Below are positions 41,744-52,319 of a stretch of DNA of 64,000 bases, piece after piece. The notes under the pieces are model-generated. The model was not told the DNA's origin, searched no databases, and saw only the letters and a program-made list of their open reading frames with translations. The stretch is from NCBI RefSeq assembly GCF_022201045.2, contig NC_068560.1, forward strand, positions 31,823,501-31,887,500. Direction: 5' to 3'. Both the position numbers and the translations under genes were made by a program. Numbering within the stretch: position 1 is the first letter of the stretch; every line of letters begins with the position of its first letter. This DNA comes from Citrus sinensis. Its lineage: Eukaryota > Streptophyta > Magnoliopsida > Sapindales > Rutaceae.

Positions 41744-42529
41744 AAAAAATCAAAGCAAAATTAAAATGTTTTGTGAGATCTTTCAAATATTTATAATTTT
41801 TTACAAATTTAAATTTTCTTATGTCCTATCAAATCATGCCGCCTGGCACTAGTTTACTATAGAAAAATGTTAATTTTTTTTTTATTCGGTTCTAGTTCTG
41901 AAAAAGGTACTAAACCAGAACCTGAAAATCAAACCAAAACTATTTTTCGAAACGAGTTTCGTCCTGCCTTTGCCTTGGCTTAAAGGTAACTATATTATTA
42001 CGTTTTTATAATGTTCGGCTCTCAAAAGGATTTTATACTTTTTTTTTCATTTCGCGCCTAAACTATCCCTACTTAATTGATAAGTTTTTTTTAATAATAA
42101 TCCTTATAAATAATGTCATATGACTTAGTTTTCTCTTAAATGTAGAGTATTCTTGAAGAATTTTGAAATACAACAAATATATATTAAAAAATAAAGTTTT
42201 TGGATTTCCAGTCTACAATATTATGGTATAATTGTATATTTATATTCCCGAAGTTTATCATTTTGTTATTTTACGATAATCATAATTATAGTTTTCATTG
42301 TAATTAATAGTTGTAATCGGAATTGTCATTATAACTACTATTAAAATTGAGTAATCCATCTATTAGATGGTAAATAAGTAATTTTATAAATTATAAAATT
42401 AATATCTAATAGATGAGTGACCCACAGTAGTTGGGCCTCAAATTGAAACAGAAATGTTATCATCACTTGTATTTTTGTATGTGTTTTTTTAATACAACTG
42501 TAATAATAATTATTCTATTTAATTGTTAA

Positions 42530-42765
42530 AACAAACAATCTCGTACTTTTATTAAAATCATTTGGAATTCAACTACTCAAATAATGCGTCAATTATCAAG
42601 CAAGAAAAGAGACGTCAGATCGTTGACTCATTTATTAATATAATGACATGTCGTTTTTAATCAAGACATAAAAAGATGAGTCATCTAGTGTATGTGTTGG
42701 TGCATACTATTTATGCATGTCGGTTGTGTGAATGATATAAAAGAGATGTCGTTTGTTTTATTCTC
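42530..42765 (+). repeat. Right copy of a dispersed direct repeat
   Basis: Counterpart of 40840-41068, offset by about 1.69 kb. The left copy lies just outside the MITE at 41118-41743, so the MITE sits between the two copies. Confidence 0.7.
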
Positions 42766-43018
42766 TCAACTCTCAAGGATGACACAATGATTGTAATCAA
42801 AATAATAAACAATGGACGATCTAAAATCTATGTGTCAATTATAATATTTTAAATATTTTATTACTATTTTTAATTTTTTTAACAACAACAACAACAATAA
42901 TAATAAGGACAATAATTAATTAAGGACATTTTGACAACTGACATAATTTTTTTTTTTATTCTTAGACAGAGTAAGTACAACAATGAGAATATATTTCAAT
43001 TATGATTCATATATGTGG

Positions 43019-43624
43019 TAGGGTTGGGCAAATTTGATTTAGAGTTGAGATCTGATTAACCCAATTAGGTTGCCAAAAAAAAAAAAAATCGAACTTGTAA
43101 GCTGATTCGAACGTAGTTCAGGTCGAATAAAAAATTCATATTAAGTTTAGATTGAATTGGGCTATGGGTATATGTGTATCGGGTCAGGTTCGAGTTAAAA
43201 TTTGGTTTGTTTCAATTAGGATGGATTTAGATAATGTTTAGATGAGAGGTAATTTTTATTTTTTTTAGTTATTATAAGATCATTTTTATGTAATTATCTC
43301 ATTTTTATCCTTATTTTTTATCAGTTTTCAGCAAAAAAAATAGAAACTACTATTATAAATCAAATGAATAAAAATTAAAATAAACTATTACTATCAAATC
43401 GGATTGGATTATTTACCCACCCCTATATCTAAAAGAAATTTTTTTTAATAGCGTTAACTTGGTCGAATTTTCAAATCGAATAGGTTAAACTTGATCGGAT
43501 CACGATCCAATCGAGTTGGCAAAAATCTCGCACAATCGAGTTAGGAGCCTTTATTCGCTTCCAATCCAATCCAAATTTTTCGAGTCCGATCTGATGGGGT
43601 CGAGTTGGGTCATTTGCCCATCGC
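43019..43624. mobile_element. Degenerate hAT-like element
   Basis: The left end TAGGGTTGGGCAAATTTGA resembles the reverse complement of the right end, GCGATGGGCAAATGACCCAA. Subterminal blocks contain repeated GATTGGATT/TCGGATC motifs. No clear 8-bp target-site duplication remains, so this is an older or truncated copy. Confidence 0.5.
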
Positions 43625-44987
43625 AATGATGAACTTAGAATCTACCTCAAGCGGAACTGTGTAAGCCTGAGGGCCCCTGCCGGCCCAAGCCCAAAAAGTT
43701 CCAAAGATAAGGTATGAAATTGGAAATTTACCGAATTCTACGCATATACGTTTGGGTCATTAAGTTTGAAAATTTCCTTGATAGCCTATTCAAGTTTATA
43801 ATTTCTGCATTATGATTCTCATTGTTGGCTCCCCTTGTTTTCTGCATTATGATTTTACTTATTTTCTGTTTTAACCAAATTATATATGCAGCTTCTCCTT
43901 GTTGGCCACCCTCAATCCAAAATCCTAATTACGCCCTTACTTTGACCATCTATATTGGAATGTGCATTTACTCTCTGTGCTTTCATAGTGGGTGAATTTT
44001 TGTTATTCTGCCATGAGTTAAGTGCCATAACTTTGTATAGTTGAACAACTCCAAATAGCAAGCATGGAAACGTCGTCACAAGCATGGGAGCCCAGATGCC
44101 TACCATATCTTTTTCAACTGATCATCAAGTTCGGAATCACAGAATGTGTGTCAGTGCACTGCACTGTGTTTGAATGTTGGGTAAGATTAAATATGTAAAA
44201 TAAAGCTTGAACCTACCCACTAAAAGTGGCGTACAAATTCTTTTGTCACACCTTTTAACACCTAGAACCAAAAAAAAGAAGAAGCTCTTTTAACATATAA
44301 AAACTAATAACGAGGTCCTTCATGGCAGAATTTTAACGAGTAAACGAAGCCAAATTTAAACATGCACATGGACACGGGTCCCTTTGGTGCCAAAATAATG
44401 CACTGAAGGGATAGATATAACAAAGTTTCGAGCCCTATTGGCAATATTTCATTTGTTGTCTTGAGATAAATTAGAGTAAGATATGTGAAGAAAAACTCTA
44501 AACTTGAAGTGGAAATGCGCAACAGCCTTGGAAAAAGCAATAAACACATGCAGCCCGTGGCTCTGGCCATTGTCTATCAATAATTCAATATTAGTAGCAA
44601 CTTTCCTTGCCATTTGGTAGCTAGGCAATCGATGGGGATGGCATTTGCAAAATCTTTAAATCTCTCCACACAAAACATAGAAGAAAAAGGAAAAATTACT
44701 TTAAAAGAAAGAAAGATTCTTCCTTGATTTCTCCCTTTCTTATCTTATCTTATTTAAGTTCTCTCGTGACCTGTGTATATTAAAATGCGAACTAATGAAC
44801 CCTAAAAAATAAATAAATAAATAACTGTGGGACGTTGCCATGTGAAAGCTACGTAGTAACCCCACTAATTAAGCTCAGTTCATGCATCTACATGCCAATA
44901 AATATATGTATATATGTGTACATGTATATGTGACACACACCCTCACCACTCAAATAAAAATTACACCTCACTCTTCAATCCTCTGAA

Positions 44988-45972
44988 ATGGGCTACTTTC
45001 AATTTTCCAAAAAAATGTCTCTTCTAATCTTTCTTCTCCACTTGAACTTCATTAGCTCATGTCTTGGAGCAAGAAAGCTAACTTCACTTTACCAACCATC
45101 TCCCATTGCCATGACTTACCACAAAGGGGCTTTGCTTGAAGGAAACCTTCCTGTTTCAATTCTTTGGTACGGAGAATTTTCCCCTGCTCAAAAATCTATT
45201 ATTGCTGACTTTCTTCTCTCTTTGAACCCACAAAAAAATCAACTTGGTTCTCACTTTACAACACCACAACCCTCAGTCTCCAAACGGTGGCACACAATCC
45301 AAACCTACATGAAAAAAGCTGGCAAAGGACAGACACGTGTTTTCATAGCAAGCCAGTTCTCTGATAAAAATTGCTCATTAGGCAAAATCTTTAAGAAAGC
45401 TCAAGTATTTGACTTGGCTAATCAGAAACTTAACTCAAAATACCACGTGGGCTAAGAGTACTAACTCTTGTTTTAACAGCTAAAGACGTGGCTGTCGAGG
45501 GATTTTGCATGAGTAACTGCGGGTTTCATGGCTCAAACCCTCAACACAACTCGGCTTTCATCTGGGTTGGCAACACGGTGACTCCGTGTCCAGGGCAATG
45601 CGCGTGGCCATTCCATCAGCCAATCTACGGAACACAGACTGCACCACTGGGCCCACCAAACGGCGACGTTGGTGTTGATGGCATGATAATTAACATAGCC
45701 GGTCTTTTTGCTGGAACTGTGACTAACCCGTTTGGAAAAGGCTACTTTGTCGGCTCGGTTGAGGCGCCGCTCGAGGCGGCTTCAGCTTGTCCCGGAGAGT
45801 ACGACAAGGGGGCGTATCCGGGTTATGCTGGAGAGGTTTAAGTGGATCATAGCACGGGTGCTAGCAATAATGCGCTGGGTGTTAAAGGGAGGAAGTACTT
45901 GTTACCGGCCTGTTCGATCCTTCTACTTCTTCAGTGTTCAACGGTTGTGTGGGTTCCCGAGGAGGGAATTGC
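44988..45972 (+). pseudogene. EXORDIUM-like pseudogene, copy D
   Basis: Homologous to copies A-C over nearly the full family length. It starts at an ATG (44988) with a plausible signal peptide (LLIFLLHLNFISSCLG), then MTYHKGALLEG and VSILWYGEFSPAQ. Three lesions break it. First, a frameshift near 45445-45451 (one base too few) after the NSKYHVG codons. Second, an in-frame TAA at 45839-45841 where relatives have a hydrophobic or aromatic codon after GEV. Third, a one-base loss in the codon after LLPA near 45920. Between the lesions the frame is well preserved, with [36 protein letters not shown] and NPFGKGYF, which suggests recent inactivation. The region after about 45978 is replaced by an unrelated repeat element. 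A TATATGTATATATG stretch at about 44905 may be the old promoter. Confidence 0.88.
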
Positions 45973-45977
45973 GTGGG

Positions 45978-47458
45978 ATATACCCATTTCCCCCAAAATA
46001 CCCAAAATATATCTTAAACCATCAAAATCTTTATTTTTAAATCAAATCATAACAAAACTGAACTACTTCCTTGAATTACAAAGTCTAGTAAGATCAAAAG
46101 AAGTAAAAAAAAAAATATTTAACGTTTACTCGGCTTGTTTAAAAAATTACTCAACTTTTACTCGACTTAATACTCAACTCATCAAATATACTTACTCGAC
46201 TAAATACACAACTTACTCAACTCCCTTACTTTACTTCTTACTCGACTGAAATGTTAGGCTTGCCCGACTTCGTACTCGACTTCTTTAAAAAATAACATAA
46301 CTGTTACTCGACTTATTAAAAAATATTACTCAAATTTTAATTGATTTGTTTTAAATATGGCTCGACTTAATACTTGACTCATTCAATATACTTACTTGAC
46401 TTGATCAAATGACTTCTTACTCAACATTATTACTTGGGTCGTACTCGATGTATTAAAAAACTTACTTGACGTTTACTTGACTTGTTTAAAAAATTACTCG
46501 CCTTTTTCTCGACTTATTCAACTCACTTATTTCACTTCTTACTCGACTGAATGCTCGACTTACCCGACTTCAAACTCAACTTCTTTAAAAGATAACATAA
46601 CTGTTACTTGACTTGTTCAAAATATTTACTCGACTTTTACTCAATTTATTTTAAAAATTATTAATAACCGACTCAATTTATCTTCAAAATTATTAATACT
46701 CGACTCATTCAATGTACTTACTCGACTAGATACTCAACTTACTCATCTCCTTCAATTCTTACTCGACTAAATACTGGACTTATCCGATTTCGTACTCGAC
46801 CTCTTTAAAAATTATATAACTCTTACTAGACTTGTTCAAAAAATTTACTCAACTTTTACTCAATTTATTTTAAAAATTACTCCACTAAATACTCGACTCA
46901 TTTAATATACTTGCTCGACTTCCTACTTGAGTTACTCGTCTTTCTCACTTCTCACTCGACTAAATTCTCCTTCATTATTGACTTTTTCCTGGACTAATTT
47001 TTTAATCACTCATAATTTAAATTGAGTTTTAAATTCTACCTTTTATGCAATAGTGTGTGTGCAAGCACAAAAATGATTAATGTACTATTAAAACTCATAA
47101 ATCATTAGCAACTATACTTGTAATGAAATCAAAGCAAATCCTAAGCATACAAAAAGGTTGTATTTCAAACATATCTTATCCATCACTTAACAATGCACCT
47201 TTTTAACAGTTTATTTTTTTCAAAAACCTTTGTATTGGAGGTAAGAAATGAAATAGTGAGAGAGAACGGAATCGTTAGAAAGAAAAAAATGTTGAGAAGA
47301 GAAAACCATGAGAAAAGAATGGTGAGAGAGAAATCATGAGTGGAAGAAATTGTGTAGATTCATGGTTTTTTAAGGGTATTTTTTGACTTTTACCACCTTC
47401 ATAAGGCATATGTATATAATAGGGTATAAATTTGGTATTTAGGGGCAAATAGGGTTTA
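45978..47458. mobile_element. Unclassified TIR element with an internal CTCGAC-repeat array
   Basis: The left end contains ATACCCATTTCCCCCAAAAT. The right end on the minus strand contains AAACCCTATTTGCCCCTAAAT. These look like imperfect ~25-bp terminal inverted repeats about 1.48 kb apart. Inside, 46120-46970 holds an array of TTACTCGACTT-like units in one orientation. There are about 17 exact CTCGAC copies plus many CTTGAC, CTCAAC and CCCGAC variants, irregularly spaced by 10-60 bp. No transposase frame is visible and I could not find a target-site duplication. The left end abuts the tail of EXORDIUM pseudogene copy D. Confidence 0.5.
46120..46970 (+). repeat. Irregular direct array of TACTCGACTT-type motifs
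   Basis: A short-motif repeat, roughly TTACTCGACTT, recurs dozens of times with degenerate spacers. The array resembles transposase-binding arrays of some DNA transposons rather than a simple satellite, because spacing is not constant. Confidence 0.85.
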
Positions 47459-47469
47459 TTTAAATAAAA

Positions 47470-49760
47470 AAAACATGTTCCCCAGTGTAGAAAAACTTAC
47501 ATGGCCAACTACAAGAAATTTTAGAAAATATTTTAAGTTCCACGTCATTGTATGTTAATACTAATCACTACAATTCTAATGACACATTTGATGAATTTTA
47601 CTGTGAGTCCCATAAATTAAATAATGTCATTTTATATATTTAAAAATTAAAAATTAATCAATTTTACTAGGTAGTTTGAACCTACCAAGTGATGAGCTTG
47701 TAGTGTTACACCCTATTTTGCGAACCAAACAGGGCTGTATAAAGTCTAAATCGAATATGATTATTAAATTCAACTCCAAATGGAATTTCTTGCATTTTTT
47801 GTATGCATGTCACCTCAACTGATATTTCAAATACAATATAAATTATGTAAGTCATTTCAATAAAAGGTCCTCGACCGTAAGGTAAGCTATTTTGGTTCCC
47901 ACGCAAAAAAGGTAAATTAAAGCTTTTCTTAACTCTTTTTCCTTTAGTTGTTATCAACAATATTCTTAATTTCTAACTTAAGTATATATTAAAGAGTATT
48001 TGTCGGTATCAATCTCTGCACCCTTACGATTATCTTGTCTTATAGATTGAAGCACCTGAGTTCTGATGTCATACAACATTGTCTCAAGCCAAATTCACAA
48101 CCTGATCTCCACTCAATTCGATCACATCATTAAGCCAAATTTTAATATCAACATATAGATATATTAATTGTTCTGGTCTACCTTTTACATGAATTTGGAA
48201 TAAACTTATATATATTGCATAAAATCCTCAAATATCTCACAAATTCAACTATATGTGGTGCTAATATTAAACCATTCATAAATTACTCTGAGAAACAGAA
48301 ATCATATTGAGGCCTAGTCGTCCAGACCCTAAAGAGAAAACTACAAAATTATATGTAATTTTTACTTTTTATTTTAAATGATGGGAAACAAGTTGGGCTA
48401 GTTGTTAAACTCAGGCCCATACAAAAGTTAATGTCTTACCACTTCTCTTAAAAGCCCATAGCAATCGGGGTTATTAAGACCAACTTTTTATCTTGCATGT
48501 CAATTTTAGATTAACCTTTATGTGTGTGTGTCTATATATATATATCTCTCTGTCTCTCTCTCTCTCTTAATGCTGGTGTCGTCATTGTTGTCATTAACAA
48601 TGCAATAATTTTTAGCAATGTTATTTTGATTTTTCATCTAATTTACAAAATTTAAATATTCATTTTTAGTCTCGTACACTTAAATATTATTAATATTCAA
48701 GTTCATGGATGAATATCAAATAAATCAAATCTGGAGTATTTTGAATGGATATTACCCAATCTATTTGGATCAAGTACTTAAATATCCAACTTAAATGGAT
48801 TTGTTTGCTCTTCCAAGCTGTCAACTTGATTAATAATTGTATTGGGTTCGGTTTTAAAACTCCTAATATCATAACCCATTTGTAACATAATTAATTATTC
48901 AATTAATTATACTAATTGACTTATATTTTAATTGATAGATATGTGCTGAACTACCATATTTATTATTGTCCATGTGCGATGTTAGCAAGAGAGAAGAAAG
49001 AATATAAAATACTTATTTTTAGTTTATTTTTACTAAAGAAATATTTAAATTATTTTCCAATAGAGTAATTGTTTAGAATTTTTTTTTACCCTTCTCTTAG
49101 ATAAGTTAATAAAAGAACTTAACCATATGGATGTCAGGATGTGTGTTAATGACTATTTAAACTGTTGGGGCCGAGTAACAAATATCAATTTATTTGTGTA
49201 CAATTAAATTTATTCTTTTTATTTAAGGACAAAAACTCAACCAAAAATACAAAATTCATTGTTCAAACAGACAAAAAATGATTTTACAAATTCATAGACT
49301 AACCACTTTATTATTATTAGTAAATTAACATATTTTTACCACATGATAAAGTAATTGACAGTATGTTAAATAAATATTATGTTACAAAAAAATAATAAAA
49401 TGTTAACTACATAGAATATGAAATTAAATTTATTTTTGTATTTTGTACATTCCATCTACTTCAGATAGTAAAATCTCTTGTGTTGAAAAAAAAATGTTAT
49501 GGGGTTTGAACCCTATTCACATGGGTGAGAGGAAATTGGTTGCCGTTATATTAAATTTAAAAAAATTATATTTATATTTATCATTAATTATGGTCAGTAA
49601 ATAATATACATAGTTTAACTATATAATAAATTAGTTAATTTATTAATTAATATATAAATTTATTAATTTAAATAGATATTAATAAATGTTAGAATAAGTC
49701 ATTTAATTGGAAACCTAATTCAATAATATAAAAAAATAGAATATTATGGACTTATATGTC
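47470..49760. other. Gene-free AT-rich region
   Basis: I see no coding region. A GT/TA/TC compound microsatellite lies at about 48521-48568. A GAGGCCTAGTC-starting segment at 48311-48342 resembles the last 30 bases of the window. The rest is unremarkable AT-rich sequence. Confidence 0.5.
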
Positions 49761-49763
49761 ATA

Positions 49764-49910
49764 GGGTGTGTTTGGGAATGAGGTGCTGTAATTTTTAAGC
49801 TGCAGCTGCTGTGGAGTAAAAGCTATAGTTGTGGAGTAGAAGTTGAAAAAAAAAAAAAATCTGTTAAGCTACCAAAGCCCAGCTACCTCGCCACACTCCC
49901 AAACGGGCTC
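49764..49910. mobile_element. Small Tourist-like MITE (147 bp)
   Basis: The ends read GGGTGTGTTTGGGAATGAGG and, on the minus strand, GAGCCCGTTTGGGAGTGTGG. The GTTTGGGA core is typical of PIF/Harbinger Tourist MITEs. A 3-bp ATA flanks both sides (49761-49763, 49911-49913). The interior folds back through AGCTGCAGCTGCT-type sequence. Confidence 0.7.
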
Positions 49911-50010
49911 ATAATTTTAAAACTTTTGATTTTTCTTATTTTGCATGAACAATAGGGGCTTTTAATGTCAATGACCCAATAATCTTATCTAAGTCATTGT
50001 ACAACTCTTG

Positions 50011-50770
50011 CTTAAATTTGAAAGGGACAAAAAATGTGGTACCAAACCCTATGGGTAATGCAGCTGGACCAAATGTTGTAAATAAGCAAAATTATTTTAA
50101 AAATTTCTAAACTTTCATTCTTTTTCATGTTTTTGTTTTATTTTCTTGTTGTACTATGTGAAGGTAAATTCTTTTAATGCAATATAATATTCTTTTTTTT
50201 TGTAGTATATAGATAACTATTTATATTTAGAGGTAAATTTCTTAAGATAAAATTTATAATTTATGACTAAAATTTTTGGTGATTAGATAAAAATTATTCT
50301 TACATAAAATATCCATATATTTAGAGATAAATTTCTTAAGATAAAATTTATAATTTATTCTAATATGAAGTTTATTTTTATTTATAATTTATGACTAAAA
50401 TTTTTTGTGATTAGATAAAAATTATCCTTACATAAATTTGAAAAGGATAAAAAATGTGGTACCAAACCCTATGGGTAACGCAATTGGACCCAATGTTGTA
50501 AGTATGCAAAATTATTTTAAAAATTTCTAAACTTTCATTCTTTTTCATGTTTTTCTTTCATTTTCTTGTATTACTATGTGAAGGTAAATTCTTTTAATGC
50601 AATATAATATTTTTTTTGTAGTATATGGATAACTATTTATATTTAGAGATAAATTTCTTAAGATAAAATTTATAATTTATTATGATATAAAGTTTATTTT
50701 TATTTATAATTTATGACTAAAATTTTTTGTGAGTAGATAAAAATTATTCTTACATAAAATATCCATATAA
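50011..50770 (+). repeat. Tandem duplication, period 420 bp, with internal sub-repeat
   Basis: Copy 1 (about 50011-50430) and copy 2 (about 50431-50770) share long stretches in order, such as AAAATGTGGTACCAAACCC, TTCATTCTTTTTCATG, ACTATGTGAAGGTAAATTC and AGTATAT(A/G)GATAACTA. Copy 1 is longer because it contains an extra ~80-bp internal repeat of the TTTCTTAAGATAAAATTTAT block. Non-coding. Confidence 0.85.
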
Positions 50771-50894
50771 ACACACACAGACGCCCCATAGAAGTTGTCC
50801 CCGCTACATCCCTGGCTTTCTTCTAATCTTCTAACGCGCAGATAGGAACGCAGATGAATGCATTTAAAACGCGCAGATAGGAACAGTAACGCAC

Positions 50895-50988
50895 GTGATA
50901 GTGATACTTCAGCCAAAATATCGGCATTCGTATCTCATGCGCAGGTGATAGTGATGCCTCCGCCAAGATATTGGGATTCGTATCTCAT
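50895..50988 (+). repeat. Two-copy tandem repeat, period 50 bp
   Basis: GTGATAGTGAT(A/G)C(T/C)TC followed by a GCCAA(A/G)ATAT(C/T) block and ATTCGTATCTCAT occurs at 50895-50938 and 50945-50988. A related doublet of CGCGCAGATAGGAAC occurs just upstream (about 50836 and 50871). Confidence 0.8.
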
Positions 50989-51111
50989 TCAATAATTCAG
51001 GGCAAGGCCACCAACATTTAAGATGCACAACGCAATTACCTTGAGAAAATGACGTGTGCTCGGTTAACTGCTTGCGCATCGTTTCCTGTCTGATTCCCTC
51101 GCTCTTATCAT

Positions 51112-51657
51112 CATGGGCGGATCTAGCATCTGACCAGTGGGGACTCAAGCTTCCACTGACAAAAAAAAATTTATAAAAATAAAAGAAAAAAGTATTTTTA
51201 TTTTCTAATTATTCCTCATTAAATTTATTAAAATAGTCACTATAAATTATAAATTCCATAAAATTTAAAGTTTAACTTTTAAAAATTATAAAAATTTATA
51301 TTTTAATTAAAAATAATGATAGCCCTCCACCTAAAATATTTTCTATTCTAAAAAATAAGATTAATTCTTACATTTTTTATAATAATAGTAAAGAGAACGT
51401 TTTCAGTAATGAAACTCATTAATAATCATCTTTGGAATTGGATGAAATAAATAATAGTTTGATTGTTTATATAAGAAATAATAAATTTAATAATATTGAT
51501 GACAAGTCTATTGCATAATATTTTTAAAATATGAAATTTCGTAGAGAATAATTATAAATGTATTAATAAATATTTTATATATTCAAAATTTTAATTTTTA
51601 TATTTTACTATTATCTAATTTAGCCCCCGATAAATTATTCTTCTAGATCCGCCACTG
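51112..51657 (+). mobile_element. hAT transposon relic with perfect 8-bp TSD
   Basis: The termini are CATGGGCGGATCTAG and, on the minus strand, CAGTGGCGGATCTAG. Both sides carry CTTATCAT (51104-51111 and 51658-51665). Inside, about 51395-51450 still translates to RTFSVMKLINNHLWNWM and then, after a stop/shift, to NNSLIVYIRNNKF and NIDDKSIA. This is recognisable as the C-terminal dimerisation region of hAT transposases. It is therefore a heavily deleted transposon that keeps only the 3' end of its coding region, on the plus strand. Confidence 0.88.
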
Positions 51658-52319
51658 CTTATCATATTATTGTAATCATAGTGATTAACACACCTCCACC
51701 GTTCTTTTATTTTGAAGAAAAATGAATTATAGATAGTTTTTTTTTTTATAGTTTAAGCTGAGAGGTAATTCCAATCTTCAATGATCTGTCATTTGATAAA
51801 TGAATAAAAATGAATAAATAAAAGATTGCGACTCCCGCGGTCCGAATGTCCGATCCACACTGCTCATATAAGATTATAAATAATAATATCTCAATGGTTG
51901 AAAAGTACGTCTTCCACAGCTCGCATTTTGACTCATGGATTTTTTTTTTTAAAGAATCATTTCGGAATGCTACATCCAAATCCAATCAAAGTTAGGCCAA
52001 AACTACATTGATAATGTTATGGGTATTTTCAGAAAAATTTTCTGATAAACATATTTAGGCCTATAAATAATATGGATGCTAAGTAATCAGTATTCTGGTT
52101 TTTTATTTTAAGGAATAACTCATTTTTTTTTCAGTGTACGGATTGATGTTGAATTGGGGAAAAAATTTGGCTTTGTTTATGTTTTAAGGTATTCTTCTTT
52201 ATAAGTGTTAAAGAAAATCATTTTTTTAATTGTTAGTTATTTTGAATCATGTGCCTGAATTAAAAAAAATGTTAATTTTTCTTTTCTAAGTATCATGATT
52301 TGAATATTTATATTGACAG

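Larger units (their letters stand above)
36220..44890. other. Gene-free, transposon-rich region between EXORDIUM copies C and D
   Basis: I see no protein-coding gene. A GC-richer patch at about 36600-36950 gives an apparent 113-codon frame with no ATG and no family resemblance. Elements listed separately: a hAT-like element (39208-39854), a pair of direct repeats (40840-41068 and 42530-42765), a MULE-type MITE (41118-41743) and a degenerate hAT-like element (about 43019-43624). There are simple repeats at 38206-38242 (CAA/TAA) and 41355-41377 (TA). Confidence 0.6.
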
